Origin: Leptospira ainlahdjerensis
GTDB lineage: Bacteria > Spirochaetota > Leptospiria > Leptospirales > Leptospiraceae
Assembly (NCBI RefSeq): GCF_016919175.1
Contig: NZ_JAFFPU010000035.1
Location: forward strand, 122,457-186,456
Reading direction: 5' to 3'
Length of the DNA stretch: 64,000 nt
The position numbers were made by a program, and so were the translations under genes. This document shows, piece by piece, positions 1-8,053 of this stretch. Position 1 is the stretch's first letter, and every line of letters begins with the position of its first letter. The notes under the pieces are model-generated. The model searched no databases. It saw nothing but the letters and a program-made list of their open reading frames with translations, and was not told where the DNA came from.

Positions 1-2
1 TC

Positions 3-1706
3 TATTCGATCGGAGAATGTGCGCTTCATAACGGTATGATTTACGGTCTTGTCGCACCCGGTTACGAGATGGCCGAGATCGTAGCGCATAATCTATGTAA
101 TTCGGAAAATTCTTATAAACAATACTCCGGCTCGGACCTTTCCACAAAACTGAAACTCATCGGAGTGGACGTCGCTTCCTTCGGAGACGCACTCGGCCAA
201 ACCAAACACATTCCGATCGCGTTTAAAAATCCTCTTACCGGAATTTATAAAAAGTTGGTCGTATCGGAAGACGGCAAAACGCTTCTGGGCGGAATTCTTG
301 TCGGAGACGCAAGCGCTTACGGCAATCTTCTCGCTCTCTATCTCAACAAAATCGAACTTCCGGCTGAACCCGAAAGTCTTATCGTCGGATCCGTTTCCGC
401 CGAATCGTCGTTTGGCGCCGGATCTTTACCGGATGAAGCGAAGATCTGTTCTTGCAACAATGTTTCCAAAGGAGACATCTTGAGCGCGATTCGAAATCAA
501 GACTGTCTGGAAATGGGTTCCTTAAAAGAATGTACGAAAGCGGGAACCGGTTGTGGCGGTTGTATTCCACAAGTAAACTCTCTTCTCAAAGGAGAATTGA
601 AAGCGCTTGGAAAAGTAGTTACCGAGCATCTCTGCGAACACTTTGCTTATTCCAGACAAGAACTCTTTCAAGTGATCAAAGTCAAAAAATTGAAAACGTT
701 CGAAGAGGTTCTGACCAGCAGTGGAAAAGGATTGGGTTGCGAAACGTGTAAACCTGCGGTTGCTTCCATTCTCGCGAGTTTATGGAACGAAACGATCGTA
801 CATAAAAAACACAGAGAGATCCAAGATACGAACGATAAGTATTTAGCAAACATTCAAAGAGGCGGGACGTATTCCGTTGTTCCGAGAATTCCGGGGGGAG
901 AAATCACTCCTGAGAAACTCATCGTTATCGGAGCCGTTGCAAAAAAATTCAATCTCTATTGCAAGATTACAGGCGGTCAAAGAATCGATCTTCTCGGTGC
1001 AAGGATGGAAGACCTTCCGGATATCTGGGGCGATCTCGTAGACGCGGGTTTTGAAAGCGGACACGCTTACGGAAAAGCAATGAGAACCGTAAAGAGTTGC
1101 GTGGGTTCTACTTGGTGCAGATACGGCGTGCAGGATAGTACGTCTTTTGCCATTCGTATTGAAGAACGTTATCGTGGAATTCGTTCTCCTCATAAATTGA
1201 AGGCGGCAGTTTCCGGTTGTATTCGTGAATGTGCCGAAGCGCAGAGTAAGGACTTTGGAATCATTGCTACCGAAAAAGGATGGAATCTTTATGTCGGCGG
1301 GAACGGTGGAGTTACACCGCAGCACGCGCTCTTGTTGGCTGCCGATATCGACGAAGACACCTGCATCAAATACATCGATCGATTTTTAATGTTCTACATT
1401 AGAACTGCGGACAAGTTGACTCGCACCGCGGCTTGGCTCAAACAACTAGAAGGCGGAATCGATTATCTCAAAGACGTGATCATCAACGATCGTCTCGGAA
1501 TCAACGAACAACTCGAAGCCGAAATGCAAACGCTCGTCGACAGTTACCACTGCGAATGGAAAGCCGTCGTGGATGATCCTGAAAAACAAAAGAAATTCAA
1601 ACACTTTGTAAACAGCGATCAGCCGGATGCAAACGTTCAGTTCATCGAAGAGCGCGGTCAAATCCGTCCTGTGGATTGGGTAAAAGAAGAAATTTCAGTT
1701 TCATAG
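3..1706 (+). CDS. nirB: Nitrite reductase [NAD(P)H] large subunit, 5' end missing
   Basis: Cytoplasmic siroheme enzyme that reduces nitrite to ammonium with NAD(P)H. The reading frame is open from base 3 through the first ATG at 36, so the gene begins upstream and the FAD/NAD part is only partly present. About 567 residues are seen; the family is usually somewhat over 800. A BFD-like [2Fe-2S] segment (CSC followed by CGGC) lies near 445-560 and a second cysteine pair (CETC) near 740. The nitrite/sulfite reductase part carries the siroheme/4Fe-4S cysteines as C-x5-C (1098-1118) and C-x3-C (1218-1232). It is followed directly by nirD, which supports nitrite rather than sulfite reductase. Confidence 0.95.
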   Translation, partial: YSIGECALHNGMIYGLVAPGYEMAEIVAHNLCNSENSYKQYSGSDLSTKLKLIGVDVASFGDALGQTKHIPIAFKNPLTGIYKKLVVSEDGKTLLGGILVGDASAYGNLLALYLNKIELPAEPESLIVGSVSAESSFGAGSLPDEAKICSCNNVSKGDILSAIRNQDCLEMGSLKECTKAGTGCGGCIPQVNSLLKGELKALGKVVTEHLCEHFAYSRQELFQVIKVKKLKTFEEVLTSSGKGLGCETCKPAVASILASLWNETIVHKKHREIQDTNDKYLANIQRGGTYSVVPRIPGGEITPEKLIVIGAVAKKFNLYCKITGGQRIDLLGARMEDLPDIWGDLVDAGFESGHAYGKAMRTVKSCVGSTWCRYGVQDSTSFAIRIEERYRGIRSPHKLKAAVSGCIRECAEAQSKDFGIIATEKGWNLYVGGNGGVTPQHALLLAADIDEDTCIKYIDRFLMFYIRTADKLTRTAAWLKQLEGGIDYLKDVIINDRLGINEQLEAEMQTLVDSYHCEWKAVVDDPEKQKKFKHFVNSDQPDANVQFIEERGQIRPVDWVKEEISVS

Positions 1707-1723
1707 AGGAGGAAGGGGTTTTC

Positions 1724-2092
1724 ATGGAAACAGCGTTTGAAGAAAAAATTTGGATCGAAATCGCTCCGGTCTCCGAATTCTCCCAAGATGGGGGAACGTG
1801 CGCCAAGGTTGGAGACGAACAAATCGCAATTTTTCATTTCCAACAAGGAGATGAGTGGTATGCTTGTGAGAATCGCTGTCCGCATACGGGAGATATGGTC
1901 TTATCAAGAGGACTTACTGGAGACTCGAAAGGGGAACCGAAGGTTGCTTGTCCATTGCACAAGAGATCGTTCTCTTTAAAAACGGGAGAATGTATTTCCG
2001 GAGATTCTTATACGGTTCGCACCTTCCCAGTGAAAGTGGAAGATGGGATGGTTTATCTCGCAGTCGATTCTTCCTTGGTAGCGAAAGAATGA
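1724..2092 (+). CDS. nirD: Nitrite reductase small subunit, Rieske type
   Basis: NirD-type Rieske protein of about 122 residues, partner of NirB. The cluster ligands are visible as C-x-H (CPH) near residue 51 and C-x2-H (CPLH) near residue 79. I chose the ATG at 1724 because a strong GAGGAGGAAGG ribosome site lies just upstream, overlapping the nirB stop; the longer frame from 1676 would run back into nirB. It sits 17 bases after nirB and 17 before moaA, so it is probably co-transcribed with both. Confidence 0.93.
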   Translation: METAFEEKIWIEIAPVSEFSQDGGTCAKVGDEQIAIFHFQQGDEWYACENRCPHTGDMVLSRGLTGDSKGEPKVACPLHKRSFSLKTGECISGDSYTVRTFPVKVEDGMVYLAVDSSLVAKE

Positions 2093-2109
2093 GTTAAGGG
2101 GTAAGGTGT

Positions 2110-3057
2110 ATGATACGCGACGGTTTTGGAAGGAGTTTTCAAACTCTAAGAATCAGTCTTCTGGATCGTTGCAATTTTGCCTGTACCTACTGCGTGGATG
2201 AAGACGTCCGTTTGTCCCGAACAAATTCTTTTTTGGAAGTGAATGAATGGATTCGTATCGTTCACGAACTTCACTCTTTGTTACATTTAAAAAAGGTAAG
2301 ACTTACCGGAGGAGAGCCCACTCTTTATCCGCACTTGAAAGTTCTCGTTCGGGAATTGAAGAATTTAGGAATTCCGCAAATTTCTCTGACCACGAACGGT
2401 TCGATTCTTTCGAAACAAGCATCGGATCTAAAGAACGCGGGATTGGACTCGATCAACGTTTCTCTGGATGCGATGACGTCGGAATCTTTTCAAACGATGA
2501 GTCGACGTTCTGCTTTTAAGCAGACATTGAAGGGGATTGATGCAGCGGTGGATTCCGGACTAAAGGTTAGAATCAATTGTACTTTGGTAAGAGGAAAAAA
2601 CGAAGATCAGATCATTCCAATTCTTGAATATTCATGGAATAAAGGAATTCTTCCTCGATTTTTGGAGTTGATGAAGATGGGTTATTTACAAAATTCGGAT
2701 ACGATCCCCATCTTTTCTCAAAAAGAAATTTTAGACCGTGTGGAAAAGCGCTACGGAATTCTGACTCCTCAAGCGAGAAAGTTATCTTCCACCGCGAATT
2801 ATTGGAATACTGAAAACGGAAATTCTTTCGGCATCATCGCAAACGAGTCGGCTCCTTTTTGCAGCGATTGTGATCGTCTTCGATTGGACAGCAAGGGAAG
2901 TCTTTACGGTTGTCTAAGTTCCTCCACTGGGTTTCCATTGCCGAAGCTCAGGGAACAAGGAATTGATATGGAACAGATTCTTATCTTGGCGTTGCGTCAG
3001 AAACAAGACGTTCGTTTTAAGGGAAGCGATCTTACGATGATGGCGATTGGAGGTTGA
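2110..3057 (+). CDS. moaA: GTP 3',8-cyclase (molybdenum cofactor biosynthesis protein A)
   Basis: Radical SAM enzyme for the first step of molybdopterin synthesis, acting with MoaC. The N-terminal cluster motif is C-x3-C-x2-C (CNFACTYC, residues 21-28), followed by the SAM-binding TGGEPTL. The C-terminal second cluster is FCSDCDRLR plus a later cysteine in YGCL. The protein ends in IGG, the GG tail typical of active MoaA. Its 315 residues fit the family. The start has an AAGG ribosome site, and moaD begins 2 bases after the stop. Confidence 0.94.
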   Translation: MIRDGFGRSFQTLRISLLDRCNFACTYCVDEDVRLSRTNSFLEVNEWIRIVHELHSLLHLKKVRLTGGEPTLYPHLKVLVRELKNLGIPQISLTTNGSILSKQASDLKNAGLDSINVSLDAMTSESFQTMSRRSAFKQTLKGIDAAVDSGLKVRINCTLVRGKNEDQIIPILEYSWNKGILPRFLELMKMGYLQNSDTIPIFSQKEILDRVEKRYGILTPQARKLSSTANYWNTENGNSFGIIANESAPFCSDCDRLRLDSKGSLYGCLSSSTGFPLPKLREQGIDMEQILILALRQKQDVRFKGSDLTMMAIGG

Positions 3058-3059
3058 AG

Positions 3060-3302
3060 ATGGAAGTCGCGGTAAAAACATTCGGAATTTTAAAGGATCA
3101 CTTTCAATCCGACTTCGTATTAAATTTAGAATCTCCGGTTCGTGTTTTGGACGTGGTGGAGGAGATGAGAAAGAAAAAGCCGGAAACGAGTCAGATCCTG
3201 GAAGTATCTCTTTGGGCGGTTCAGGACAAGATGGTTGGAGCCGATCGAATCGTAGTTGAGGGAGAAACGGTTTTAATTCTTCCTCCTTTGAGCGGAGGTT
3301 AA
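3060..3302 (+). CDS. moaD: Molybdopterin synthase sulfur carrier subunit
   Basis: Ubiquitin-like sulfur carrier of about 80 residues ending in SGG, the C-terminus that is adenylated and thiocarboxylated. The sequence VLDVVEEMRKKKP and the ending VLILPPLSGG are typical of MoaD. The frame is open from a TTG at 3054, but that codon overlaps the moaA stop and ATG 3060 is better placed behind the GGAGG at the end of moaA. No MoeB-type adenylating enzyme is present in the window, so activation must come from elsewhere. Confidence 0.88.
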   Translation: MEVAVKTFGILKDHFQSDFVLNLESPVRVLDVVEEMRKKKPETSQILEVSLWAVQDKMVGADRIVVEGETVLILPPLSGG

Positions 3303-3303
3303 T

Positions 3304-3774
3304 ATGTATCTTCAAGAAGAACCGATTGATCTAAACAAAATACTTTCTCAAGGGCACGACCCTTCTTGCGGAGCGGTTGTGTTATTCAGCGGGGAACCCA
3401 GAGATACCGCGAACTCGAACAAACAAGTCACACATTTATTTTACGAAGCTTACGCGCCGATGGCGGAGCCGATGATCGCGAAAATATTAGAAGACGCGAT
3501 CGAAGTCTTTCATTTAAAAAAAGCGATCTGTGTTCATAGAACGGGAACGGTCTATCCGGAAGAATCTTCTGTTTGTGTAATTACCGCCTCTTCTCATCGT
3601 AAAGAAGCTTACGAAGCCAATCGATACATCATCGACCGTGTCAAACACGAAGTTCCGATTTGGAAAAAGGAATTTTACTCCGATCAAACTTCCGAATGGA
3701 CTCTCAACTGTGCGGGTTGCGCGGCGGGAGCAACGGGACATGAACGTTATACGCCATTGAAGGTGAGTCGATGA
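3304..3774 (+). CDS. moaE: Molybdopterin synthase catalytic subunit
   Basis: Forms the synthase with MoaD and converts cyclic pyranopterin monophosphate to molybdopterin. Family signatures are GAVVLFSGEPRD, LFYEAYAPMAE, VHRTGTVYPEE, the SSHRKEAYEA helix, and the lysine-rich VPIWKKEFY near residue 120 that holds the catalytic lysines. A GGAGG site formed by the end of moaD precedes the ATG. The stop overlaps the mobA start by 4 bases (ATGA). The tail after residue 130 has three cysteines (CAGCAAG), which I do not recall as usual for the family. Confidence 0.93.
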   Translation: MYLQEEPIDLNKILSQGHDPSCGAVVLFSGEPRDTANSNKQVTHLFYEAYAPMAEPMIAKILEDAIEVFHLKKAICVHRTGTVYPEESSVCVITASSHRKEAYEANRYIIDRVKHEVPIWKKEFYSDQTSEWTLNCAGCAAGATGHERYTPLKVSR

Positions 3775-4373
3775 CGGAACGAAAGCCGAAAGGACTCGTT
3801 CTATGCGGAGGAAACTCCAGCAGAATGGGAAGAGACAAGGGATTACTCTCGACCGAAGGAATTCTTTGGGTCGATGAGAGAATTCAAACCTTGTCTCCGT
3901 TTACCGACGGTTGTCTGATTTCGATTCGGCCTGAACAAAGGACCGAATACTCTAAAGTAATTTTAGATAGGGAATTTGTGGAAGATTTCTACGAAAACAT
4001 CGGGCCGATATCCGGCATCCTTTCGACCCACGATCTCTACCCAAGTGAGGATTTTCTGGTTCTTGCCTGCGACATGCCTTCTCGCGATCCTTGGATATTT
4101 TCCGAGTTATTAAACTTATACAATTCAAATCCCGGAAAGAAGAGTTATTTTTTTACATTGGAAGGAAAAGTCGAACCCTTTCCCGCTATCTATACTTCCA
4201 AATTGTTAAACGAAGTCGGTTTAAAAATAAAAAAATCTGATTTCAATCCGTCTCCGAAAAATATTCTCGAAACATCGAATGGAATCGGATCGGACGTTCC
4301 GAAGGAACATTTTAAAGCATTCTTAAATTATAATACTCTTACGGATTTGACCGTAGCCGGAACTTTAAAATGA
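3771..4373 (+). CDS. mobA: Molybdenum cofactor guanylyltransferase
   Basis: Nucleotidyltransferase that attaches GMP to molybdopterin to give the MGD form used by DMSO-reductase family enzymes such as nitrate reductases. The N-terminal signature GLVLCGGNSSRMGRDKG and the metal-binding ACDMPSRDP near residue 105 identify the family. Length (200 residues) is normal. It overlaps moaE by 4 bases and cobA by 4 bases, indicating translational coupling. Its presence suggests the operon serves an MGD enzyme, which is not within this window. Confidence 0.92.
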   Translation: MTERKPKGLVLCGGNSSRMGRDKGLLSTEGILWVDERIQTLSPFTDGCLISIRPEQRTEYSKVILDREFVEDFYENIGPISGILSTHDLYPSEDFLVLACDMPSRDPWIFSELLNLYNSNPGKKSYFFTLEGKVEPFPAIYTSKLLNEVGLKIKKSDFNPSPKNILETSNGIGSDVPKEHFKAFLNYNTLTDLTVAGTLK

Positions 4374-5146
4374 ATCCGAACTATGGAAAAGTTTATCTCG
4401 TCGGCGCGGGACCGGGAGATCCTGAATTGCTGACAAGAAAGGCCGTCAAAGTTCTTCGCCAAGCGGACGTCGTTTTATATGACGATCTCGTCGCTTCTCG
4501 AATTCTCAGAATGTGCCGTAAGAAGACCGAGTTGATCTATGTCGGCAAAAGACTGGGACAACACAGTTGCCAACAGACAGAGATCAATCAAAAGATCGCC
4601 GATATGGCCCTTCAATATAAGGTTGTAGTACGTCTGAAAGGCGGAGATCCTTCCGTTTTTGGAAGAGTGGGCGAGGAAGTAGAATCTCTTTTGTCGCTCG
4701 GGATCGAATGTGAGATCGTAGCCGGTATCACGACCGCTTCCGGTGCGGCCGCACATCTCGGATTTCCTCTGACACATCGCGAGTATTCTAAAGAAATTTT
4801 ATATTTATCCGGACACGGAAAGAATGGAAAAAATTCAGAGAGTTTTAAAAATCTTTCCTGTGAAGGAAAAACTCTCGTAGTTTATATGGGTTTGAATTCT
4901 TTAGAAGAGATTGTGGATGATTTGATCTCTTACGGAAATTCGGAGACGATTCCGGTTGCGATTATAGAAAATGCAACCTTAGAATCGCAAAGAATGATCA
5001 CCGGAACCTTGGGTAATATTCAATGGATCGCGAAGGAAAAGGAAGTGCGGTCTCCGGCTCTATTGATCATCGGAAGTATAGTCCATTTTTATTTGGAAAT
5101 GGATTCTCTTCGATCGCTTATCCACCGTCCGTATTCTCTCAGTTAG
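4370..5146 (+). CDS. cobA: Uroporphyrinogen-III C-methyltransferase
   Basis: SAM-dependent methyltransferase making precorrin-2, the precursor of siroheme needed by NirB. Signatures are VYLVGAGPGDPELLT at the N-terminus, VLYDDLV, the VVRLKGGDPSVFGR loop near residue 85, and VAGITTASGAAA near residue 122. It is a stand-alone 258-residue SUMT with no oxidase/ferrochelatase domain as in CysG, so those steps must be encoded elsewhere. Its place between mobA and moaC links siroheme supply with Moco supply. Confidence 0.93.
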   Translation: MNPNYGKVYLVGAGPGDPELLTRKAVKVLRQADVVLYDDLVASRILRMCRKKTELIYVGKRLGQHSCQQTEINQKIADMALQYKVVVRLKGGDPSVFGRVGEEVESLLSLGIECEIVAGITTASGAAAHLGFPLTHREYSKEILYLSGHGKNGKNSESFKNLSCEGKTLVVYMGLNSLEEIVDDLISYGNSETIPVAIIENATLESQRMITGTLGNIQWIAKEKEVRSPALLIIGSIVHFYLEMDSLRSLIHRPYSLS

Positions 5147-5155
5147 GACAAAAGA

Positions 5156-6064
5156 ATGATCGACATCACCGAAAAAAAAATCAGCCTCCGATCCGCGGTG
5201 GCTGAGGGATTTGTATATTGTAATCCTGAAACTTTAAAAAGAATTCGAGAGAATAATCTTCCCAAGGGAGATCTTTTCGGAATTGCAAAAGCAAGCGGAC
5301 TTCTTGCTTCTAAAAAAACATCCGATCTCATTCCTCATTGTCACCCGGTAAACATCGATTTTTTCGATTTTTCTTTCGAGCTCGTGGAAAAGGGAGTGAA
5401 GATAACGGCGATCGCAAAGTCGATCGGAAAGACCGGAATCGAAATGGAAGTTTTAACCGGACTCAGTTTGGCGGCGTTGACGATCTATGATCTTCTCAAA
5501 CCGATTGATAAACAATTAGAAATATCCTCCATACGGTTGCTCGAAAAAAAAGGTGGTAAGAGCGAAGTCCAATTTTCAAAGTTTGCGGAAGGTTCGAAAG
5601 CAGCGATTTTAGTTTGTTCGGATTCCACCTTTGCTGGCAAGCGCGAGGATAGTTCAGGTAAGGTCATTGAAAGTATATTGAAAGATGCGAATGTCTTAAT
5701 TCACGAATATACGATTGTTCCTGATGAACCGAATGAGATTCGTAAAAAAATCGAGGTCTGGGTAGCCTCCGGTGTCGATCTAATCGTCACGACCGGAGGA
5801 ACCGGATTGGGTCCGAGGGACAATACTACGGATACAGTAAAAAATCTTCTAGATCAGGAAATTCCCGGAATCGCCGAGGCGATGCGTTCCTTTGGACAAG
5901 ACAGAACTCCTTATGCGATGCTTTCCCGTTCTCTCGCGGGGAGAATCAAAAAGACTCTGATCGTTTGTGTGCCCGGCAGTTCGAACGGAGCAAGAGAAAG
6001 TCTTAAGGCGATCTTTCCTGCGATCTTTCACGCGAAGAAGATGATGAGAGGAGAAGGTCATTGA
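5156..6064 (+). CDS. Bifunctional MoaC/MoaB (MogA-like) fusion
   Basis: Two Moco enzymes in one chain of 302 residues. Residues 1-140 are MoaC (cyclic pyranopterin monophosphate synthase), with DLIPHCHPVNI and GIEMEVLTGLS. Residues about 155-302 are a MogA/MoaB-type molybdopterin adenylyltransferase, with VCSDSTFAGKREDSSG, VTTGGTGLGPRDNT and VCVPGSSNGARES. In many bacteria these are separate genes. The MoaC half has a shortened N-terminus, lacking the usual lead before the ITEK strand. The start lies 9 bases after cobA, and the stop overlaps the TTG start of moeA. Confidence 0.9.
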   Translation: MIDITEKKISLRSAVAEGFVYCNPETLKRIRENNLPKGDLFGIAKASGLLASKKTSDLIPHCHPVNIDFFDFSFELVEKGVKITAIAKSIGKTGIEMEVLTGLSLAALTIYDLLKPIDKQLEISSIRLLEKKGGKSEVQFSKFAEGSKAAILVCSDSTFAGKREDSSGKVIESILKDANVLIHEYTIVPDEPNEIRKKIEVWVASGVDLIVTTGGTGLGPRDNTTDTVKNLLDQEIPGIAEAMRSFGQDRTPYAMLSRSLAGRIKKTLIVCVPGSSNGARESLKAIFPAIFHAKKMMRGEGH

Positions 6065-7254
6065 TCTCGATCGAGGAAGCTCTTTCGAAAATTCTCTCCG
6101 AAATTTCCGTCACAAATCGGGAGTTAGTACCTCTTGAGGAAAGTTTGGGAAGAATTCTCGCGGACAATGTTTACGCGGATCGTGATTATCCGCCTTTTCA
6201 CCGTTCCACGATGGACGGTTATGCGATCAAAAGCGCCGATTATGATTCTTCAAAAATCTATCATTGTAAAAAAGAAATCTTTGCAGGAATGGAATCCAAC
6301 TTGGATCCGGGCGAAGAAATCGTAAAGATCATGACGGGAGCCCCCGTCCCGGAAGGTTTGGACGCGGTGATCAAAATCGAGGACAGTCAAGAGTTATCTC
6401 TTGAGAATTCGGTTTCAAAAGTGAAATTGAATTCGGACAAAATATTCTATTTTATGAATATAGCGGTTCGAGGAGAAGATCTAAAAAAAGGGGAATTCGT
6501 CCTCGGTTCCGGAACCAAAATAGGAATGCCTGAAATTTCATTGTTGGCCTCTCTCGGAGTCGACAATGTTTCCGTAAATTCCTTGCCGACGGTTTCCATT
6601 GTCTCTACTGGAAACGAAGTCGTCCCCGTTGGGTCGACACCGCTTCCATTTCAGATCCGAGATTCCAATTCTTATTCTTTGATCGCCATTTTGAATCGAT
6701 ACAATATTAAACCGAAATCGATCGTTTTAGTTCCGGATGAAGAAATAAAAATTACCGAGGCTCTCGATAAGGGTTTGGAGTCGGATATACTTTTGTTATC
6801 GGGCGGAGTTTCCATGGGAAGTATGGATTTGATTCCCCCCATTTTGGAAAGGCTTGGAGTAAAAAAAATATTTCATAAGGTTTCCCTAAAACCAGGTAAG
6901 CCGATCTGGTTTGGAAAAAAAGGAAAGACCGTAGTGTTTGGACTTCCGGGAAATCCTTTCAGCGTTCAGGTTTGTGCGAGAATTTTTTTAGATCCTTACA
7001 TTCGTTCTTGTTTAGGAATGCAAATCTCCGAACCGCTGAGATATGTTTTTTACGGGAAAAGAAAAAAGAAGAGTTCTTTACCGGAGTTTTTTCCTGCATT
7101 TTTGGAAACGAAGGATAAAACAGGACTCAGCTCAAAGTCGTTTAACGGAAGCGGCGACATTCGTGCCGGTCTGTTTGCGGATGGAATCGCTTTGCATCCG
7201 GGTGAACAAGCTGAAATTTTGGAAGGAAACGTCCTGAATTTTTTTCCTTGGTAA
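6061..7254 (+). CDS. moeA: Molybdopterin molybdenumtransferase
   Basis: Inserts molybdate into adenylated molybdopterin. Signatures are DRDYPPFHRSTMDGYA near residue 40, KIMTGAPVPEGLDAV near residue 95, VSTGNEVV near residue 180, LLSGGVSMGSMD near residue 250, and the FGLPGNPFSVQV loop. Its 397 residues are normal for the family. The only workable start is TTG 6061, overlapping the previous stop by 4 bases. It is the last gene of the nir-moco operon; the next stretch holds only a decayed gene on the other strand. Confidence 0.92.
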   Translation: MISIEEALSKILSEISVTNRELVPLEESLGRILADNVYADRDYPPFHRSTMDGYAIKSADYDSSKIYHCKKEIFAGMESNLDPGEEIVKIMTGAPVPEGLDAVIKIEDSQELSLENSVSKVKLNSDKIFYFMNIAVRGEDLKKGEFVLGSGTKIGMPEISLLASLGVDNVSVNSLPTVSIVSTGNEVVPVGSTPLPFQIRDSNSYSLIAILNRYNIKPKSIVLVPDEEIKITEALDKGLESDILLLSGGVSMGSMDLIPPILERLGVKKIFHKVSLKPGKPIWFGKKGKTVVFGLPGNPFSVQVCARIFLDPYIRSCLGMQISEPLRYVFYGKRKKKSSLPEFFPAFLETKDKTGLSSKSFNGSGDIRAGLFADGIALHPGEQAEILEGNVLNFFPW

Positions 7255-7281
7255 GAAGCGGACTTAAACCGTAGTTCTATT

Positions 7282-7970
7282 TTACTTCTTTATCTTTTTC
7301 GGTTTTAGCCCTTGATTCTTTTTAGAATCTAAATGATCGATCCATTTTAGAATTCCTTTGATTTTTGTTTCCGGAGTTTTGCCTCCAGGATTGAACTCGA
7401 GGTTTTCTCTTTGATGCGACCAAGAAATAGAATAGAAGGAATTGAGCGCCTTCTTCGATTTAGAGAAGAACTTGAGAACGTCGGTCGGAAGTCGAATGGT
7501 TTTCTTTTCTTAATTTATATATTTCGATAATTCGGGCCTTTTTGTTTTTCCGCCTTTGCACCTCCTTTTTTTATATTATCTTTCTTCTTGAATCGTATGG
7601 CGGACCAAGTATCGTTTAATGAGATTTAGGCGACTCCTTCGTAACTGTTTTCGAAAAGTTGTTTCCAACCGTGATTCCTTTCTAAATCCGTTTTGATTCC
7701 CGAAGACTTTTGGGGATAAGCGATCTAAAAAAGAATATTTTCATTAGGATATTCTTTGATCTTTAAAAGGGAGGATCAGAGAGAATTTTGTGAATCCACA
7801 AAAAGGAGAATTCCATCGGCTTCGCGGCTTTGAGCGATGAATTCGACTCCTTCGATCGATTAGGATTAAAAAATTCGATTCTTAAAAGACACGAAGATTT
7901 TGTCCCCATTCTTAAATTTCATCTTTTTGATTTGTTGTGCGTCGAATTCGATCATTTCAAAGTAGATAAC
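7282..7970 (-). pseudogene. Decayed DUF3052 / OmdA (YdeI-like) gene
   Basis: Read on the minus strand, pieces of one protein can be followed through stops and frameshifts. Near 7970-7880 there is IKKMKFKNGDKIF. Near 7860-7770 there is READGILLFVDSQNSL then a stop. Near 7720-7590 there is YPQKSSGIKTDLERN, ENSYEGVA, a stop, and NDTWSAIRFKKK. From 7505 down to the stop at 7282 there is IRLPTDVLKFFSKSKKALNSF and a C-terminal part ending in KTPETKIKGILKWIDHL. The first pieces match my recollection of DUF3052 (the DTWSxxRF signature) and the last matches the OmdA domain of YdeI-like proteins. No intact frame exists, so I call a pseudogene. It explains the otherwise gene-free 800 bases after moeA. 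Confidence 0.6.
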
Positions 7971-8053
7971 TTTAATAGAAAGAAATTACAAATCAAAAGA
8001 AACGTTCGAAAAAATCGAATGAATGAAAAAATAAAACTTTTTGTTTTAAAAAA

